A DNA stretch of 64,000 nucleotides from the NCBI GenBank assembly GCA_014896315.1, contig JADBKP010000002.1:103509-167508 (forward strand). Reading direction: 5' to 3'. The notes beneath the pieces were generated by a model. It was not told the DNA's origin, made no database searches, and worked only from the letters and a program-made list of their open reading frames with translations. This stretch comes from Limnochordales bacterium. Lineage in GTDB: Bacteria > Bacillota > Limnochordia > Limnochordales > DUMU01. Positions 28,768 to 39,698 of this stretch are shown one piece after another. How positions within the stretch are numbered: the first letter of the stretch is position 1; each line of letters starts with the position of its first letter. The translations under genes were made by a program, and so were the position numbers.

Positions 28768-29718
28768 TCAGCTCACCTCTTGCTCAGCCCCGGGCGGTTT
28801 TGGCAACGTGAGATTGCGGTCAGGAGTTCTGGCAGCCCAGACCAGCCGTATGGGGCGACCTGGTCCCTCCTGCACCCCTATCACCCTGCCCCGGCGCACC
28901 AGTTCTAGAAAGGCCAGAAAGGCAGCAACTTGTTGCGGCTTGTCCAGGCGACGAGCCCACTCCTCCAGAATCGCCTCCCGGCGTTCCCGCAGCCAGCGCA
29001 CCAGCTGGGGCAGAATCAGCCGCCAGGAGGGCTCGCTGCGATAGGCTGGCATCCTTGCAGGGGCAATGCGAGCAGCCACGCGCCGCCAGGCAGCAGCAAG
29101 TTCAGCAACATGCGCACGTCCCACCGGACGCAGATATTCACGCTGAACGGGGTGGTTCTCCAATCCTCCCCGCGGAAAGCGGAGTGCCGCTTGTTCACGG
29201 CAGGCGGCAAGCGCCTGCGCGGCCGCCTGGATCTCCCGGGCTCCCTCAACCCACCGCCGCCAGGCGGCCGGATCAAACCCGGCCTCGTGATCCTCCGCCT
29301 CGCCTTCCTCGTCCTCTTCAGCCCGCGCTGCCATCGCCGGGTCCGCGTCATCCTCTGCTGGCATCCCCGGCCTGCTTGCCGCCGGCAACAGGCTTTCCGC
29401 CTTCAGCTGGATAAGTGTTGCCCACACCACCAGCTCTTCCCCGGGGTCATAGGGGTTAAGCGGGTCATACGGGCCATATGCCTTACCCGCCGGCTCTGCG
29501 AGCCTGGCTTCGACGGCACGCACCTCTCCTTCCTCCGCCCGGCCGCCTACCCCGACCGGCTCGGCCTGGCAGGCGATCCGCCGTTGCCTGATCAACTCCG
29601 CCAGAGAGATACCGGCCAGAGAGAAACGGCGTTTTCGTACCCACTCCCGCAGCTGGTAGATGGTGCCCTCCCAGCCGATAAGGGAGAGCAGATATTTAAC
29701 GAGCCAATCCGTCTTCAT
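28768..29718 (-). CDS. scpA: Segregation and condensation protein A, divergent
   Basis: IGWEGTIYQLREWVRKRRFSLAGISLAELIRQ...PGEELVVWATLIQLKAESLLP; C-terminal winged-helix-like VAAFLAFLELVRRGRVIGVQEGPGRPIRL; adjacent to scpB. Confidence 0.82.
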   Translation of the reverse strand: MKTDWLVKYLLSLIGWEGTIYQLREWVRKRRFSLAGISLAELIRQRRIACQAEPVGVGGRAEEGEVRAVEARLAEPAGKAYGPYDPLNPYDPGEELVVWATLIQLKAESLLPAASRPGMPAEDDADPAMAARAEEDEEGEAEDHEAGFDPAAWRRWVEGAREIQAAAQALAACREQAALRFPRGGLENHPVQREYLRPVGRAHVAELAAAWRRVAARIAPARMPAYRSEPSWRLILPQLVRWLRERREAILEEWARRLDKPQQVAAFLAFLELVRRGRVIGVQEGPGRPIRLVWAARTPDRNLTLPKPPGAEQEVS

Positions 29719-31108
29719 TCCGATACGAACCGGAAGCCGCCGCTTCGGCCGCCGCCCATTTGCGGTAACGGGCGGGTATCCGGTCAAGACGGGTCAGATC
29801 TTCGTAGGTCTCTCTTTCCACCAGAAGATCTGCTTCACCTTCGTACACCGTCACCATGGCCGGGCGCGGCACGCGGTTATAGTTGCTTGCCATCGAGTAG
29901 TGGTACGCTCCGGTGGAGAAAACGACCAGGATATCACCCCTCCGGGCGCGCGGCAGTCGCACATCCTTGATCAGGATATCACCCGACTCGCAGAAACGGC
30001 CGGCAATGGTCACCGTCTCCTCCGGCTCATCCAACATCCGGTTGGCCAGAGCACAGGTGTACTCAGCCTGGTAGAGGGCGACTCGCGGATTGTCGGCCAT
30101 GCCCCCGTCGACCGACACATAAGTCCTTACTCCGGGGATCTCTTTGCGGGTGCCGACGGTGTAAAGGGTCAGGCCCGCTTCTCCTACCAGGCTCCGTCCC
30201 GGCTCCAGAACCAGCTGCGGCAGCGGCAGCTCCCTTTCCTTGCATTCCCTTTCCAGAGCGGTGGCGATAACCTGCACCATATCGGAGGGAGCCGGCGGGT
30301 CGTCCGCCTCGGTGTAGCGGATACCCAATCCCCCACCCAGGTCGAGCTCGGACAGGACCTGGCCTGTGCTCGCCCGCACCGTAGCCAGGAACTCGGCGAG
30401 TACCCCTACCAGCAGACGAAAAGGTTCGGTCTCCAGAATCTGCGAGCCGATATGGGCGTGGATTCCCCTCAACCGTAGATGCGGTAGCACCAGCGCCCGC
30501 TGCACCGCGGCCAGTGCTTGTCCGTTCACCAGAGGAAACCCAAACTTGGAATCGATCTGACCCGTCTGAATGTGTGAATGGGTATGGGCTTCAATCCCCG
30601 GAGTCACCCGCAACCAGATCTCGGCGGTCGTGTTGAAGCGGGCGGCCATCTGCTCCAGCAGGTCCAGCTCATCGAAGCTGTCCACCACGAAGCGCCCCAC
30701 ACCGCTGGTGAGCGCCAATTCCAGCTCCTCAGGAGTCTTGTTGTTGCCGTGCATCACGATATTGGCCGCCGGGAAGCCGGCTTTCAGGGCGGTGTAAAGC
30801 TCGCCGCCGGAGACCACGTCAAGGCCCAACCCCTCCTGTAGGAGCAGGCGAACAAGGCCTGTCGTGAGACACGCCTTGCCCGCGTAGAGCAGACGGCTCT
30901 GGGGATAGAAACGGGCCAGCGCCGCGCGATATTCACGGCAGCGACTGCGAAAATGAGCCTCGTCGAAAACGTAGAGCGGAGTGCCAAAGCGCTGGACCAG
31001 GTTGGTGACTTCCACACCGCCAACCACCAGTGTCCCTTGTTCGTTAACCCGGCAGGTGCCGGGAAGCCGAAATCCTGCCACGTGGTAACTCCTCTCCAGG
31101 TTGACCAT
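29696..31108 (-). CDS. lysA: Diaminopimelate decarboxylase
   Basis: QRFGTPLYVFDEAHFRSRCREYRAAL...IVMHGNNKTPEELELAL...LDLGGGLGIRY...RFCESGDILIKDVRLP. Confidence 0.95.
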   Translation of the reverse strand: MVNLERSYHVAGFRLPGTCRVNEQGTLVVGGVEVTNLVQRFGTPLYVFDEAHFRSRCREYRAALARFYPQSRLLYAGKACLTTGLVRLLLQEGLGLDVVSGGELYTALKAGFPAANIVMHGNNKTPEELELALTSGVGRFVVDSFDELDLLEQMAARFNTTAEIWLRVTPGIEAHTHSHIQTGQIDSKFGFPLVNGQALAAVQRALVLPHLRLRGIHAHIGSQILETEPFRLLVGVLAEFLATVRASTGQVLSELDLGGGLGIRYTEADDPPAPSDMVQVIATALERECKERELPLPQLVLEPGRSLVGEAGLTLYTVGTRKEIPGVRTYVSVDGGMADNPRVALYQAEYTCALANRMLDEPEETVTIAGRFCESGDILIKDVRLPRARRGDILVVFSTGAYHYSMASNYNRVPRPAMVTVYEGEADLLVERETYEDLTRLDRIPARYRKWAAAEAAASGSYRNEDGLAR

Positions 31109-31184
31109 GAACTCATGGTACGTCACACCGAGAGGAGCGTCAATCGGAACCCCGTTCACCGGAGAGTGAACTGCGCGAACGTAC

Positions 31185-32795
31185 CTACCTCGGAGGTTTG
31201 GTGCGGCGGTCGGTCACGCCCTGCAGCGTGCGGGTTCCCACTACGGGAACGGGCGGGCGCAGCAGTGCCCGAACCAGAGCAGTCTTATTGAACGGAATAA
31301 GCGGCCACAGATAAGGCAGCCCGAAAGAGCGAGTGAAAGCGAAGATGACCAGGATCAGTGCCAGACCTCCCAGAACTCCGGGGATTCCCCAGATCCCCGC
31401 CGGGATAATGGCCAGATAACGCAGAAGGCGCATCGCCAGGGCAAATTCGAGGTTGGGAATGGCAAAGAAACCGATGGCGGCAATGGCCGAATAGAGGATC
31501 ACCTCGTTGGTTACCAGCCCCACCTCAACCGCAAACTGGCCAAGCAGCACGGCGGCGATGACACCCAGGGAGGAGGCAAGCGGCGAAGGGGTATGGACGA
31601 AAGCCTGGCGGGTAACGTCAATGCCTATTTCAATCGTCAGGAACTGCCAGAGCAGGGGCACTATCCCCACCTCTCCCTTCGGACCGATCCAGCCCAGGGA
31701 GGGAGGCGGGCCGGAAGTGACCACTCCCAGCCAGACGGGAACCAAAAGAAAGCTCAGCAAGTACCCCAGTACCCGTATCCAGCGCAGGTACGTCCCTACC
31801 GACGGACTCTGGTAGTACTCCTCCGAGTGCTGCAGGAAATGAAAGGCGGTGGCGGGGAGGATCATGGCCTGGGGAGTGGTATCCACTAGCACCGCGATAT
31901 GTCCCTCAAGCAGGTGAGAGGCTACGACGTCCGGTCTCTCCGAATACCGCACAATGGGTAGCGGGTTTATCCGCATCCCCGTTATGTACTCTTCCAGGCT
32001 CTTGCTGCCCATAGGCAGGCCATCCGCATCGACTTCCTCGATGCGCTTCTTCAGCTGCTCCACCAGCTGTTGCGGTGCGATCCCTTCGATGTAGCAAAGC
32101 AGGATATCGGTCTTGGACCGGCGGCCGGCCGTCAACGCCTCAATGCGCAGCCGCGGGTCGCGGATGCGCCGCCGGATCAAGGCGGAGTTGAAGAGGACCG
32201 TCTCAACAAATCCGTCACGTGCCCCGCGAGTGACCCGTTCAAGATCGGGCTCTTCTACCGAGCGGACCGGATACGCCCGCATATCGATGATCAGGGCGCG
32301 GGCGTCACCGTCCAGGAGCAGGGCAATCTGTCCCGAGAGGACCTTGTCCACTACCTCGTCGAGGCTTTCAACCTGTTCCGTCTCGTAGTACCCGACCACG
32401 GCCTGGCGCATGTAAGCAAGAGGACCGCCCTCGGCCCTCTCGAGAGCCGCAGGATCCGTCCGGCTTACCAGCGCCATGATCAGGCGTTGAACCATCAGCC
32501 CGTTGACCAGGCCATCGATGACGATAACAGCGGCCCGGCGATGGGAGATCAGGATGTCCTGTATGCAGATATCGAAAGAGACGCCGAATCCCAACCGTTG
32601 CCGCAGCACCTGCAGATTCTTGTCCAGGCTGGGCGTGAGCGGATAGCGAGCGCTCTCCGCTGCCGACCCGCCGAAACCGCCGGAACGGGAGGGCCGGCCA
32701 CCAGCCGGCCCACCACCCAGGTCACCCTCTTCCAGCTCCATCTGCGCATCCTCTGCGCCTCCGGCGACGCCGGCGCTATACTCAGCTCGGTCCAT
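31185..32795 (-). CDS. spoVAF: Stage V sporulation protein AF (GerA-family)
   Basis: GERA-type core: LLDGDARALIIDMRAYPVRSVEEPDLERVTRGARDGFVETVLFNSALIRRRIRDPRLRIEAL; adjacent to lysA and spoVA genes. Confidence 0.9.
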   Translation of the reverse strand: MDRAEYSAGVAGGAEDAQMELEEGDLGGGPAGGRPSRSGGFGGSAAESARYPLTPSLDKNLQVLRQRLGFGVSFDICIQDILISHRRAAVIVIDGLVNGLMVQRLIMALVSRTDPAALERAEGGPLAYMRQAVVGYYETEQVESLDEVVDKVLSGQIALLLDGDARALIIDMRAYPVRSVEEPDLERVTRGARDGFVETVLFNSALIRRRIRDPRLRIEALTAGRRSKTDILLCYIEGIAPQQLVEQLKKRIEEVDADGLPMGSKSLEEYITGMRINPLPIVRYSERPDVVASHLLEGHIAVLVDTTPQAMILPATAFHFLQHSEEYYQSPSVGTYLRWIRVLGYLLSFLLVPVWLGVVTSGPPPSLGWIGPKGEVGIVPLLWQFLTIEIGIDVTRQAFVHTPSPLASSLGVIAAVLLGQFAVEVGLVTNEVILYSAIAAIGFFAIPNLEFALAMRLLRYLAIIPAGIWGIPGVLGGLALILVIFAFTRSFGLPYLWPLIPFNKTALVRALLRPPVPVVGTRTLQGVTDRRTKPPR

Positions 32796-32885
32796 TTCAC
32801 TAACGCCCACCCCGAACAGCAAAATCACCAGCCGTTCTCCCTGGTCTCTCGTCCGTCATCGGGCTATCCCGCCCCGCCCGCGCTG

Positions 32886-33224
32886 CTAGCGAAGGGCGGT
32901 GGGAACGAACAGGTCGATCACGCCAATGATGAAGGCGGCCAGCAACGCCCCAAGTACACTGACCTGTAGTCCGGGGACCACAAACTGTGCGACCCAGATC
33001 ACTACGGCCGAGACGAGGAAGCCAACAATGCCCCTCCCGTAGGGCGATACCCGCCGGCCCATAATGGCCTCGATGATCCATCCGAGAGCGGCGATGACCA
33101 CCGCCGCAACCAACGCCTGCACGAACCCAAGCTGGCTGAAGCCAGGAACGATAGCTCCCACCAGCATCAACGCCAACGCTGAAACCACGAATCTGACTAT
33201 CACGCCCAGCCATTCCACGGCCAA
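32886..33224 (-). CDS. Small phage-holin-like / YvlD-like membrane protein
   Basis: 112 aa, multiple TM; located within the spoVA cluster. Confidence 0.6.
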   Translation of the reverse strand: MAVEWLGVIVRFVVSALALMLVGAIVPGFSQLGFVQALVAAVVIAALGWIIEAIMGRRVSPYGRGIVGFLVSAVVIWVAQFVVPGLQVSVLGALLAAFIIGVIDLFVPTALR

Positions 33225-33311
33225 AGCACCCCCTGAAGACGTAACGTACGCAGCTAGTCTTTCTCCCCCATGTCCCGCCTATACCAGCAGGAGTCCTCTT
33301 ACTGCGCGGTG

Positions 33312-33689
33312 CTATCCCCGCGGGCGAAAGACGAGGGCGGCGATGAAACCAAAGACCACTGCCGCGGCCAGGGCGCCGCCGGCGATCTCGAAGACACCCG
33401 TGAGCAGGCCGAACCATCCTTCACGCCGCAAGGCGTCGAGAACACCACGCGTCAGCACATAACCGAAGTTGGAGAGGGGGACCGTCGCCCCCGCCCCGGC
33501 CACTCTGATAAAGGGTTCGTAAAGCCCCAGGCCCGCCAGGACCGCCCCCGCCACCACTAAGAGAACCATTACGTGCGCCGGGGGTATGCGAAATACGTCG
33601 ATCAGTACCTGCCCAATCAGGCAGATCGTGCCACCGATCAGAAATGCCCAGACTACGGACACAGCTGCCTCCCCCCAAGCCAGCGTCAT
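33312..33689 (-). CDS. spoVAE: Stage V sporulation protein AE
   Basis: FLIGGTICLIGQVLIDVFRIPPAHVMVLLVVAGAVLAGLGLYEPFIRVAGAGATVPLSNFGYVLTRG. Confidence 0.92.
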   Translation of the reverse strand: MTLAWGEAAVSVVWAFLIGGTICLIGQVLIDVFRIPPAHVMVLLVVAGAVLAGLGLYEPFIRVAGAGATVPLSNFGYVLTRGVLDALRREGWFGLLTGVFEIAGGALAAAVVFGFIAALVFRPRG

Positions 33690-34783
33690 GCCTCGATGGC
33701 CACGGCGTGGGCAATGGTTGGTATCGGTTCACCCTGTTGGATGGAGACCGGGTTGTGCAGTGAACCGGTCCCGACAAAGAGCACGCGCCGGAAGCGTCCT
33801 TTCCGCATCTCTTTCAGGATGTAGCTGGCCAGCACGGATGCCGCGCAGCCAGCCCCACTTCCCCCCGCGTGTACGTCTTGCTCGGGCCGGTAAAGGAGGA
33901 CCCCGCAGTCCATGTGCCGGCTCGACACGTCAAGCCCACGCCGGCGCATCCCCTCCCGAAAGATCTCGCTGCCGATCCGCGCCAGATCACCTGTGAGGAT
34001 CAGGTCGTAATAGGCCGGATCGCGACCCGTCTCCCGAAAGTGGGCCAGCAGTGTATCCCAGGCCGCGGGCACTTCGGCGGTTCCCATGTCGTAAGGATCC
34101 TTCTGCCCCATCTCTACCACCTTACCCACGGTGGCAAAGGTTATCCTGGGTAGCAACTGGGCCTCGCCGGTACTGCCGTCGGCCGCCGCTCCCCATCCCG
34201 CGCCTCCGCCCCCGTCGGCCGGAAGGCCGAGCGCAATAGCCCCGGCTGCCGTCGCCGTCCATTGGGCTGTCATCGGCCGCTGAGCCCCAAACTCGTTGGG
34301 ATAGCGAAACTGGCGCTCGGCCGCCTCATGGTGGCTGGAGGCGGCGGCGATCACCCGTGCAGCCACTCCCGCCTCGAGGAGCGTTGCGGCCAGCAGCAGG
34401 CCTTCAGCAATGGTGGCACAGGCAGAAAAGATGCCGAGAAAGGGCATCTGCGTGTTGCGAGAGGCAAAGTTGCTGGCTGAGATCTGATTGAGCAGATCCC
34501 CGCTTATCAGCGCATCCAGTTCATCCTCTTTCCATCCGGCCAGTCCAAGGGCGGTGTTGACCGCTTCTTTCAGAATCCGGCTTTCCGCCTGCTCCCAGCA
34601 TCTCTCCCCGTACCGTTCGTCCTCAAGAATAGTCTCAAAATACCGGCCCAGTGGCCCCTGGCCCTCACGCAGACCGACCACCGACGCTGAGGCTACCACG
34701 GCCGGAGCAGTCTCGAACCGCATGGTCTGGTGTCCCAGTCGTTTGGACGCCTGCCGGATTGCGATCGCATTCCCCGTCACCAT
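33686..34783 (-). CDS. spoVAD: Stage V sporulation protein AD
   Basis: Thiolase-fold SpoVAD: LGIFSACATIAEGLLLAATLLEAGVAARVIAAASSHHEAAERQFRYPNEFGAQRPMTAQWTATAAGA. Confidence 0.95.
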   Translation of the reverse strand: MVTGNAIAIRQASKRLGHQTMRFETAPAVVASASVVGLREGQGPLGRYFETILEDERYGERCWEQAESRILKEAVNTALGLAGWKEDELDALISGDLLNQISASNFASRNTQMPFLGIFSACATIAEGLLLAATLLEAGVAARVIAAASSHHEAAERQFRYPNEFGAQRPMTAQWTATAAGAIALGLPADGGGGAGWGAAADGSTGEAQLLPRITFATVGKVVEMGQKDPYDMGTAEVPAAWDTLLAHFRETGRDPAYYDLILTGDLARIGSEIFREGMRRRGLDVSSRHMDCGVLLYRPEQDVHAGGSGAGCAASVLASYILKEMRKGRFRRVLFVGTGSLHNPVSIQQGEPIPTIAHAVAIEA

Positions 34784-34825
34784 TGACCGGTCACCTTCCC
34801 CTGTCCCCCAAGCTCTCGTCTGCGT

Positions 34826-35359
34826 CTAGCCGGTCACCAGGAAGCGGATGAGCGCGCTGGCCATTGCGGCCAGAATTCCGAAAGTGACAACCGGACCGGC
34901 AATGGAGAAAAGGCGGGCGGCAAAGCCGAAGACCAGCCCTTCAGTGCGATATTCCATGGCCGGCGAGACAATCGAGTTGGCAAAGCCGGTGATAGGTATC
35001 GCGGCGCCGGCACCGCCCACCCGGCCGATCTCGTCATAAACTCCCAGCCCGGTCAGGAGCGAGCCGAGGGCAAGCAGGGTGATGGAAGCCCTAGCGCTTG
35101 CTTGCACATCGGTCATACCCAGAGATTGAAACAAGGCGATGAAAAGCTGGCCGATGGCGCAGATACTCCCTCCCACAAGGAAGGCAAATATCAGGTTGCG
35201 TGCCAGAGGCGGATGAGGATGATACTGAGCAGCCAGAGCTGCAAACTCAGCCGCCTGGCGCTTCCGTTCCTCTTCTGGATCGGGCAAACCGGCCACCTCC
35301 CACGTAACTTGTGCCAGCAACTCCGCAGACTTAGTATGAAAACGTCCGCCCCGCTCCAT
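34826..35359 (-). CDS. spoVAC: Stage V sporulation protein AC
   Basis: NLIFAFLVGGSICAIGQLFIALFQSLGMTDVQASARASITLLALGSLLTGLGVYDEIGRVGGAGAAIPITGFANSIVSPAMEYRTEG. Confidence 0.95.
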   Translation of the reverse strand: MERGGRFHTKSAELLAQVTWEVAGLPDPEEERKRQAAEFAALAAQYHPHPPLARNLIFAFLVGGSICAIGQLFIALFQSLGMTDVQASARASITLLALGSLLTGLGVYDEIGRVGGAGAAIPITGFANSIVSPAMEYRTEGLVFGFAARLFSIAGPVVTFGILAAMASALIRFLVTG

Positions 35360-35406
35360 GCGGAGCGGGGCGGACTTCCACTTCCCGACAGTAAGTTACC
35401 ACCGGG

Positions 35407-36222
35407 TCAGGTAGTTGCCGCCGTCGCAGATGGCGACGATGGCGGCAGGACCTCGTATATCCGTCTTATAAGGAGCGCCCTCCCTGATTCCGGATCGACC
35501 TCGATGAGCACACCGCTTACCACCGTCGGACCGGAGCGTGCAATCTCATGACGGACAGGTAACTGCGTTACGAAAGCACGCAGGATGACCTCTGTCTCTA
35601 CGCCAAGGACAGAGTCGAGCGGACCGCACATGCCGGCATCCGTAAGGTAAGCTGTTCCCCCGGGCAGGATCCGCTCGTCAGCCGTCGGTATGTGGGTGTG
35701 AGTCCCAATAACCGCCGAGACCCGCCCGTTGAGATACCAGCCCATTGCCACCTTTTCCGAGGTTGCTTCCGCATGGAAATCCACGAGGATGACCCTCACG
35801 TCCTCCGGAAGAGAACTGAGACACTGATCGACCACGCGGAAGGGCGAGTCAATCGGCTCCATGAAAGTACGTCCCTGAAGGTTAATAACGGCCACCGGCC
35901 ACTTTTCCCCCACCCGGGTAACATAAACACCGCGTCCGGGCGTCCCGGGGGGGTAGTTGGCAGGACGAAGCAGGGGCCGATAATCCTGATCCAGGAACGG
36001 GATGATCTCCTTCTTGGACCAAATATGGTTACCACTGGTCAGAACATCGACCCCCGACCGCCACAGCTCTTCAGCAACGGGGGGTGTCAGACCAACTCCC
36101 CCGGCGGCGTTCTCGCCATTGGCCACTACCAGCTCGCAGCCGAACTCCGCCCGCCATTTGGGCACGAGCTCGGCTACAGCCCTCCGGCCGGGCCGGCCGA
36201 CTATATCCCCCAGGAAGAGCAA
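35407..36222 (-). CDS. ymdB: YmdB-family metallophosphoesterase
   Basis: MLFLGDIVGRPGRRAV...VVANGENAAGGVGLTP...DVLTSGNHIWSKKEI. Confidence 0.94.
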   Translation of the reverse strand: MLFLGDIVGRPGRRAVAELVPKWRAEFGCELVVANGENAAGGVGLTPPVAEELWRSGVDVLTSGNHIWSKKEIIPFLDQDYRPLLRPANYPPGTPGRGVYVTRVGEKWPVAVINLQGRTFMEPIDSPFRVVDQCLSSLPEDVRVILVDFHAEATSEKVAMGWYLNGRVSAVIGTHTHIPTADERILPGGTAYLTDAGMCGPLDSVLGVETEVILRAFVTQLPVRHEIARSGPTVVSGVLIEVDPESGRALLIRRIYEVLPPSSPSATAATT

Positions 36223-36246
36223 TCTCAGGGCAATCTCACTCCTGTC

Positions 36247-37788
36247 TCAACGGGCATACTCCACGGCCCTGGTTTCCCGTATTACGGTCACCTTGATCTG
36301 GCCGGGGTACTCCAGCTCTTTTTCGATACGCCGGGCGATCTCACGAGCAATCCGGGCCGCTTCCGCATCATCAACCTTGTCCGGTTTCACCATGATGCGA
36401 ATCTCCCGGCCTGCCTGGATGGCATAGGCTTTCTCGACCCCTTCGAACGAGTCGGCAATCGCCTCCAGCTTCTCCAGACGGCGGAGATAGAGCTCGAGGC
36501 TTTCCCGTCTGGCCCCCGGCCGGGCCGCTGACAGCGCATCGGCAGCGGTGACCAGGACTGCCTCGACCGAATGCGGCTCGTACTCGCCATGATGGCAACT
36601 CATGGCGTGAATCACCGCCTCGGACTCACGATACCGACGCAGGAGCTCCATGCCGATCTGCACATGCGTTCCCTCGACATCGTGATCGATCGCCTTACCG
36701 ATGTCATGAAGAAGACCGGCCCGGCGGGCCAGCTTCTCATCAGCCCCCAGCTCTGCCGCCATCATGCCCGCCAGGTGCGATACCTCTAGTGAGTGCCGCA
36801 GGACATTCTGCCCGTAGCTCGTACGGAACTTCAGCCGGCCAAGCATCTTGATAAGCTCGGGATGTAAGCCGTGTACACCCGCATCGAGGGCCGCGGCTTC
36901 CCCCTCCTCGCGGATGATCTGCTCCACGTCGCGACGGGCCTTCTCCACCATCTCCTCGATGCGGGCGGGATGGATCCGGCCGTCTGCTACCAGCCTTTCC
37001 AGAGCTATGCGGGCCACCTCACGACGGATGGGGTCGAAGGCCGAGATCAGCACCGCCTCGGGCGTGTCGTCGATTATCAGATCGACGCCGGTCAATGTCT
37101 CGAAGGTCCGTATGTTTCGTCCCTCTCGCCCGATAATCCTCCCCTTCATCTCGTCGCTGGGGAGTGAGACCACCGAAACCGTCGTTTCGGCCACGTGGTC
37201 GGCAGCATACCGTTGGATAGCGGTGGAAATGATCTCCCGAGCCCGCCGCTCGGCCTCTTCCCTGGCTTCATTCTCAATGTCCTTAATCATTAGGGCCGCT
37301 TCATGGCGGGCCTGTTCGGCCGCCTCCTCCAGGACGATGCGACGGGCTTCCTCCGGCGTCAGTCCAGCAATACGCGTCAGCTCCGCCTGGACTTTCTCCC
37401 GCAGAGCCTCAACCTCCCGGCGAGCTTCCGCCAGCTCCGCATCCTTGCGCTGTAGGGCCTCCTCCTTGTGCTGAAGGGCGGCCGCCCGTCGTTCCAGCGC
37501 CTCCTCCCGCTGATCCAGCCGCCGCTCTAACTGGAGGAGTTCACTTCTCCTTTCCCGTGTTTCACGGTCCAGCTGCTCCCGCAGCCGCTGCTCCTCTTCT
37601 TTGATACTGATCTGCGCTTCCCGCTTCAGGCGGGCTGCTTCTTCCTCACTCTTGCGCAGGATTTCGGCGGCCCGCTGCTGGACCGAGCCTATCCTCTTCT
37701 CATCGAGCCGACCCCGCATCCAGTAGCCCAGGCCCAACCCACCTAATACTGCCGCTACGGAAGCAAATAGAAGATATGCGGTCTCCAT
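36247..37788 (-). CDS. rny: Ribonuclease Y
   Basis: N-terminal TM + coiled coil, KH ([55 protein letters not shown]), HD ([12 protein letters not shown]...[19 protein letters not shown]). Confidence 0.97.
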   Translation of the reverse strand: METAYLLFASVAAVLGGLGLGYWMRGRLDEKRIGSVQQRAAEILRKSEEEAARLKREAQISIKEEEQRLREQLDRETRERRSELLQLERRLDQREEALERRAAALQHKEEALQRKDAELAEARREVEALREKVQAELTRIAGLTPEEARRIVLEEAAEQARHEAALMIKDIENEAREEAERRAREIISTAIQRYAADHVAETTVSVVSLPSDEMKGRIIGREGRNIRTFETLTGVDLIIDDTPEAVLISAFDPIRREVARIALERLVADGRIHPARIEEMVEKARRDVEQIIREEGEAAALDAGVHGLHPELIKMLGRLKFRTSYGQNVLRHSLEVSHLAGMMAAELGADEKLARRAGLLHDIGKAIDHDVEGTHVQIGMELLRRYRESEAVIHAMSCHHGEYEPHSVEAVLVTAADALSAARPGARRESLELYLRRLEKLEAIADSFEGVEKAYAIQAGREIRIMVKPDKVDDAEAARIAREIARRIEKELEYPGQIKVTVIRETRAVEYAR

Positions 37789-37845
37789 GGAGTCCACCTC
37801 CTTCCCCTTGTGCAAACTTTTCGCCCATCACTCAGCTGCACAGAA

Positions 37846-37870
37846 AAAGCCGAGTGCAGCACTCGGCTTT
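37846..37870 (-). terminator. Rho-independent terminator between recX and rny
   Basis: AAAGCCGAGT-GCAGC-ACTCGGCTTT followed on the minus strand by a T-run (TTTTTCTG). Confidence 0.8.
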
Positions 37871-37966
37871 GCGGCGAGAGATAATCAGACCTTTTTTGAG
37901 TCTGATATTGATGGCACGGTAGTATGTTACCCTGCAACTAGGGCAGCGGTCAAGCAAAGCAGGCGG

Positions 37967-38485
37967 TCAGGAGGGCAGCAGGTGATCTACTACCGCCCGC
38001 GCTATCTCCCCGGTATATCCACGCCGAATGAGAAAAGCCCACAGCCGTCGACGCAATCCTGCCAAGGCTTCTTGTGAACCGGACCCCGGGTCTACCCGCG
38101 CTGTCCGACCCAACCAACGCTCTGCGGCCGCCAGTGCCGCCTCGCCTTCCATCTCTGCCGAGATCGCTGCCAGCGCCTCTTCGACGGTGGCAGCTGCTAT
38201 ACCTCGACGGTATAGTTCGTGGCGCAGGCGTTCCTTTCCTGCCTGGCCCCGGGCAAGACGGGTAGTTATCCATTCCTCCGCCAGCCGTCTATCGTTAAGA
38301 TATCCCCAGTTTACCAGACGCGCCACCACTTCTGCGATTACGCTGGCGGAGAAACCAGCCCGTGCCAGGTAGTGGCGGACCTCCTGTTCGCTACGATCCC
38401 GCCGACCCAGGTAACGGAGCGCCCGCACCAGAGCCGCCCGTGCGTCGCACGGATCAGTTGCCTGCCGTGCCATTACCGCCTCCAC
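37967..38485 (-). CDS. recX: Regulatory protein RecX
   Basis: [52 protein letters not shown]; overlaps recA 3' end. Confidence 0.9.
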   Translation of the reverse strand: MEAVMARQATDPCDARAALVRALRYLGRRDRSEQEVRHYLARAGFSASVIAEVVARLVNWGYLNDRRLAEEWITTRLARGQAGKERLRHELYRRGIAAATVEEALAAISAEMEGEAALAAAERWLGRTARVDPGSGSQEALAGLRRRLWAFLIRRGYTGEIARAVVDHLLPS

Positions 38486-39635
38486 GCACCGTGCCAGCGC
38501 GCAGCCGCCCGCTACTCCGCTCCTCGGCTGCTGAACTTCCCTCTTCCGTGCCTTCCTGAGCCACCTCCACTACCGCGCTCTGCCCCGACTGGTTTACCCC
38601 CCCGGCCGGCCGTCCCGGCCACAGCCGCGGAACCGGCCGCAACGGTATACCCAGCTGCTCGCGGCAGCGATTCTCCAGCTCCAGGCAGAGCTCGGGATTC
38701 TGGCTGAGGAACTCCCGCGCATTATCCCGTCCCTGTCCGAGCCGGACATCCCCGTAGCTGAACCAGGTACCCGTCCGCTGCACAATTCCCAGGCTGCTCG
38801 CCACATCAAGCACGCTGGCCTCCCAGGAGATGCCCTTGCCGTAGAAGATGTCAAACTCAGCTTCGCGGAAGGGAGGGGCAAGTTTGTTCTTGACCACCTT
38901 TACCTTCGTGCGGGCGCCCGTGGTCTCCGCGCCCTGCTTCAGGGCTTCGGTCTTCCTGATCTCCATGCGGATGGAGGCATAAAACTTGAGCGCCCGGCCT
39001 CCGGGGGTTACCTCCGGGTTGCCGAACATGACGCCTACTTTCTCCCTGATCTGGTTGGTAAAGATCATGGTGGTCCGAGACTTGGAAATGGCGCCGGTTA
39101 GCTTGCGCAGCGCCTGCGACATCAACCGGGCCTGCAGGCCTACGTGCGCATCTCCCATCTCGCCTTCCAGCTCAGCACGGGGCACCAGGGCCGCCACCGA
39201 GTCGACAACGATCACGTCCACGGCTCCGCTCCGGACCAGCGCCTCGGCAATCTCCAGCGCCTGCTCAGCACTATCCGGCTGGGATATGAGGAGGTTGTCC
39301 ACATCAACGCCAAGATTCCTGGCATAGACAGGGTCCTGGGCATGTTCGGCATCGATGAAGGCCGCTATCCCCCCCATGCGCTGTGCCTCAGCGATCACAT
39401 GCAGGCAAAGAGTGGTCTTCCCCGAGGACTCCGGCCCGTAGACCTCAATGACCCGGCCACGCGGCACCCCGCCCACACCCAAAGCAATGTCCAGCGAGAG
39501 TGCCCCGGTAGGTATAACCTCTACGTTAAGCTGGGCTGCGGCCTCTCCCAGACGCATTATCGCGCCCTTGCCAAACTGCTTCTCAATCTGAAGCACCGCC
39601 AGCTCCAGCGCTTTTTCTCTTTCCATGGTCGCCAT
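38454..39635 (-). CDS. recA: Recombinase RecA
   Basis: [15 protein letters not shown]...[24 protein letters not shown]...[48 protein letters not shown]. Confidence 0.97.
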   Translation of the reverse strand: MATMEREKALELAVLQIEKQFGKGAIMRLGEAAAQLNVEVIPTGALSLDIALGVGGVPRGRVIEVYGPESSGKTTLCLHVIAEAQRMGGIAAFIDAEHAQDPVYARNLGVDVDNLLISQPDSAEQALEIAEALVRSGAVDVIVVDSVAALVPRAELEGEMGDAHVGLQARLMSQALRKLTGAISKSRTTMIFTNQIREKVGVMFGNPEVTPGGRALKFYASIRMEIRKTEALKQGAETTGARTKVKVVKNKLAPPFREAEFDIFYGKGISWEASVLDVASSLGIVQRTGTWFSYGDVRLGQGRDNAREFLSQNPELCLELENRCREQLGIPLRPVPRLWPGRPAGGVNQSGQSAVVEVAQEGTEEGSSAAEERSSGRLRAGTVRGGGNGTAGN

Positions 39636-39698
39636 CTGCCTACCCCCTTCTTATGCGATTGCCGGCCCCTTGCAAGACACCACAGCTACCATCCACAA

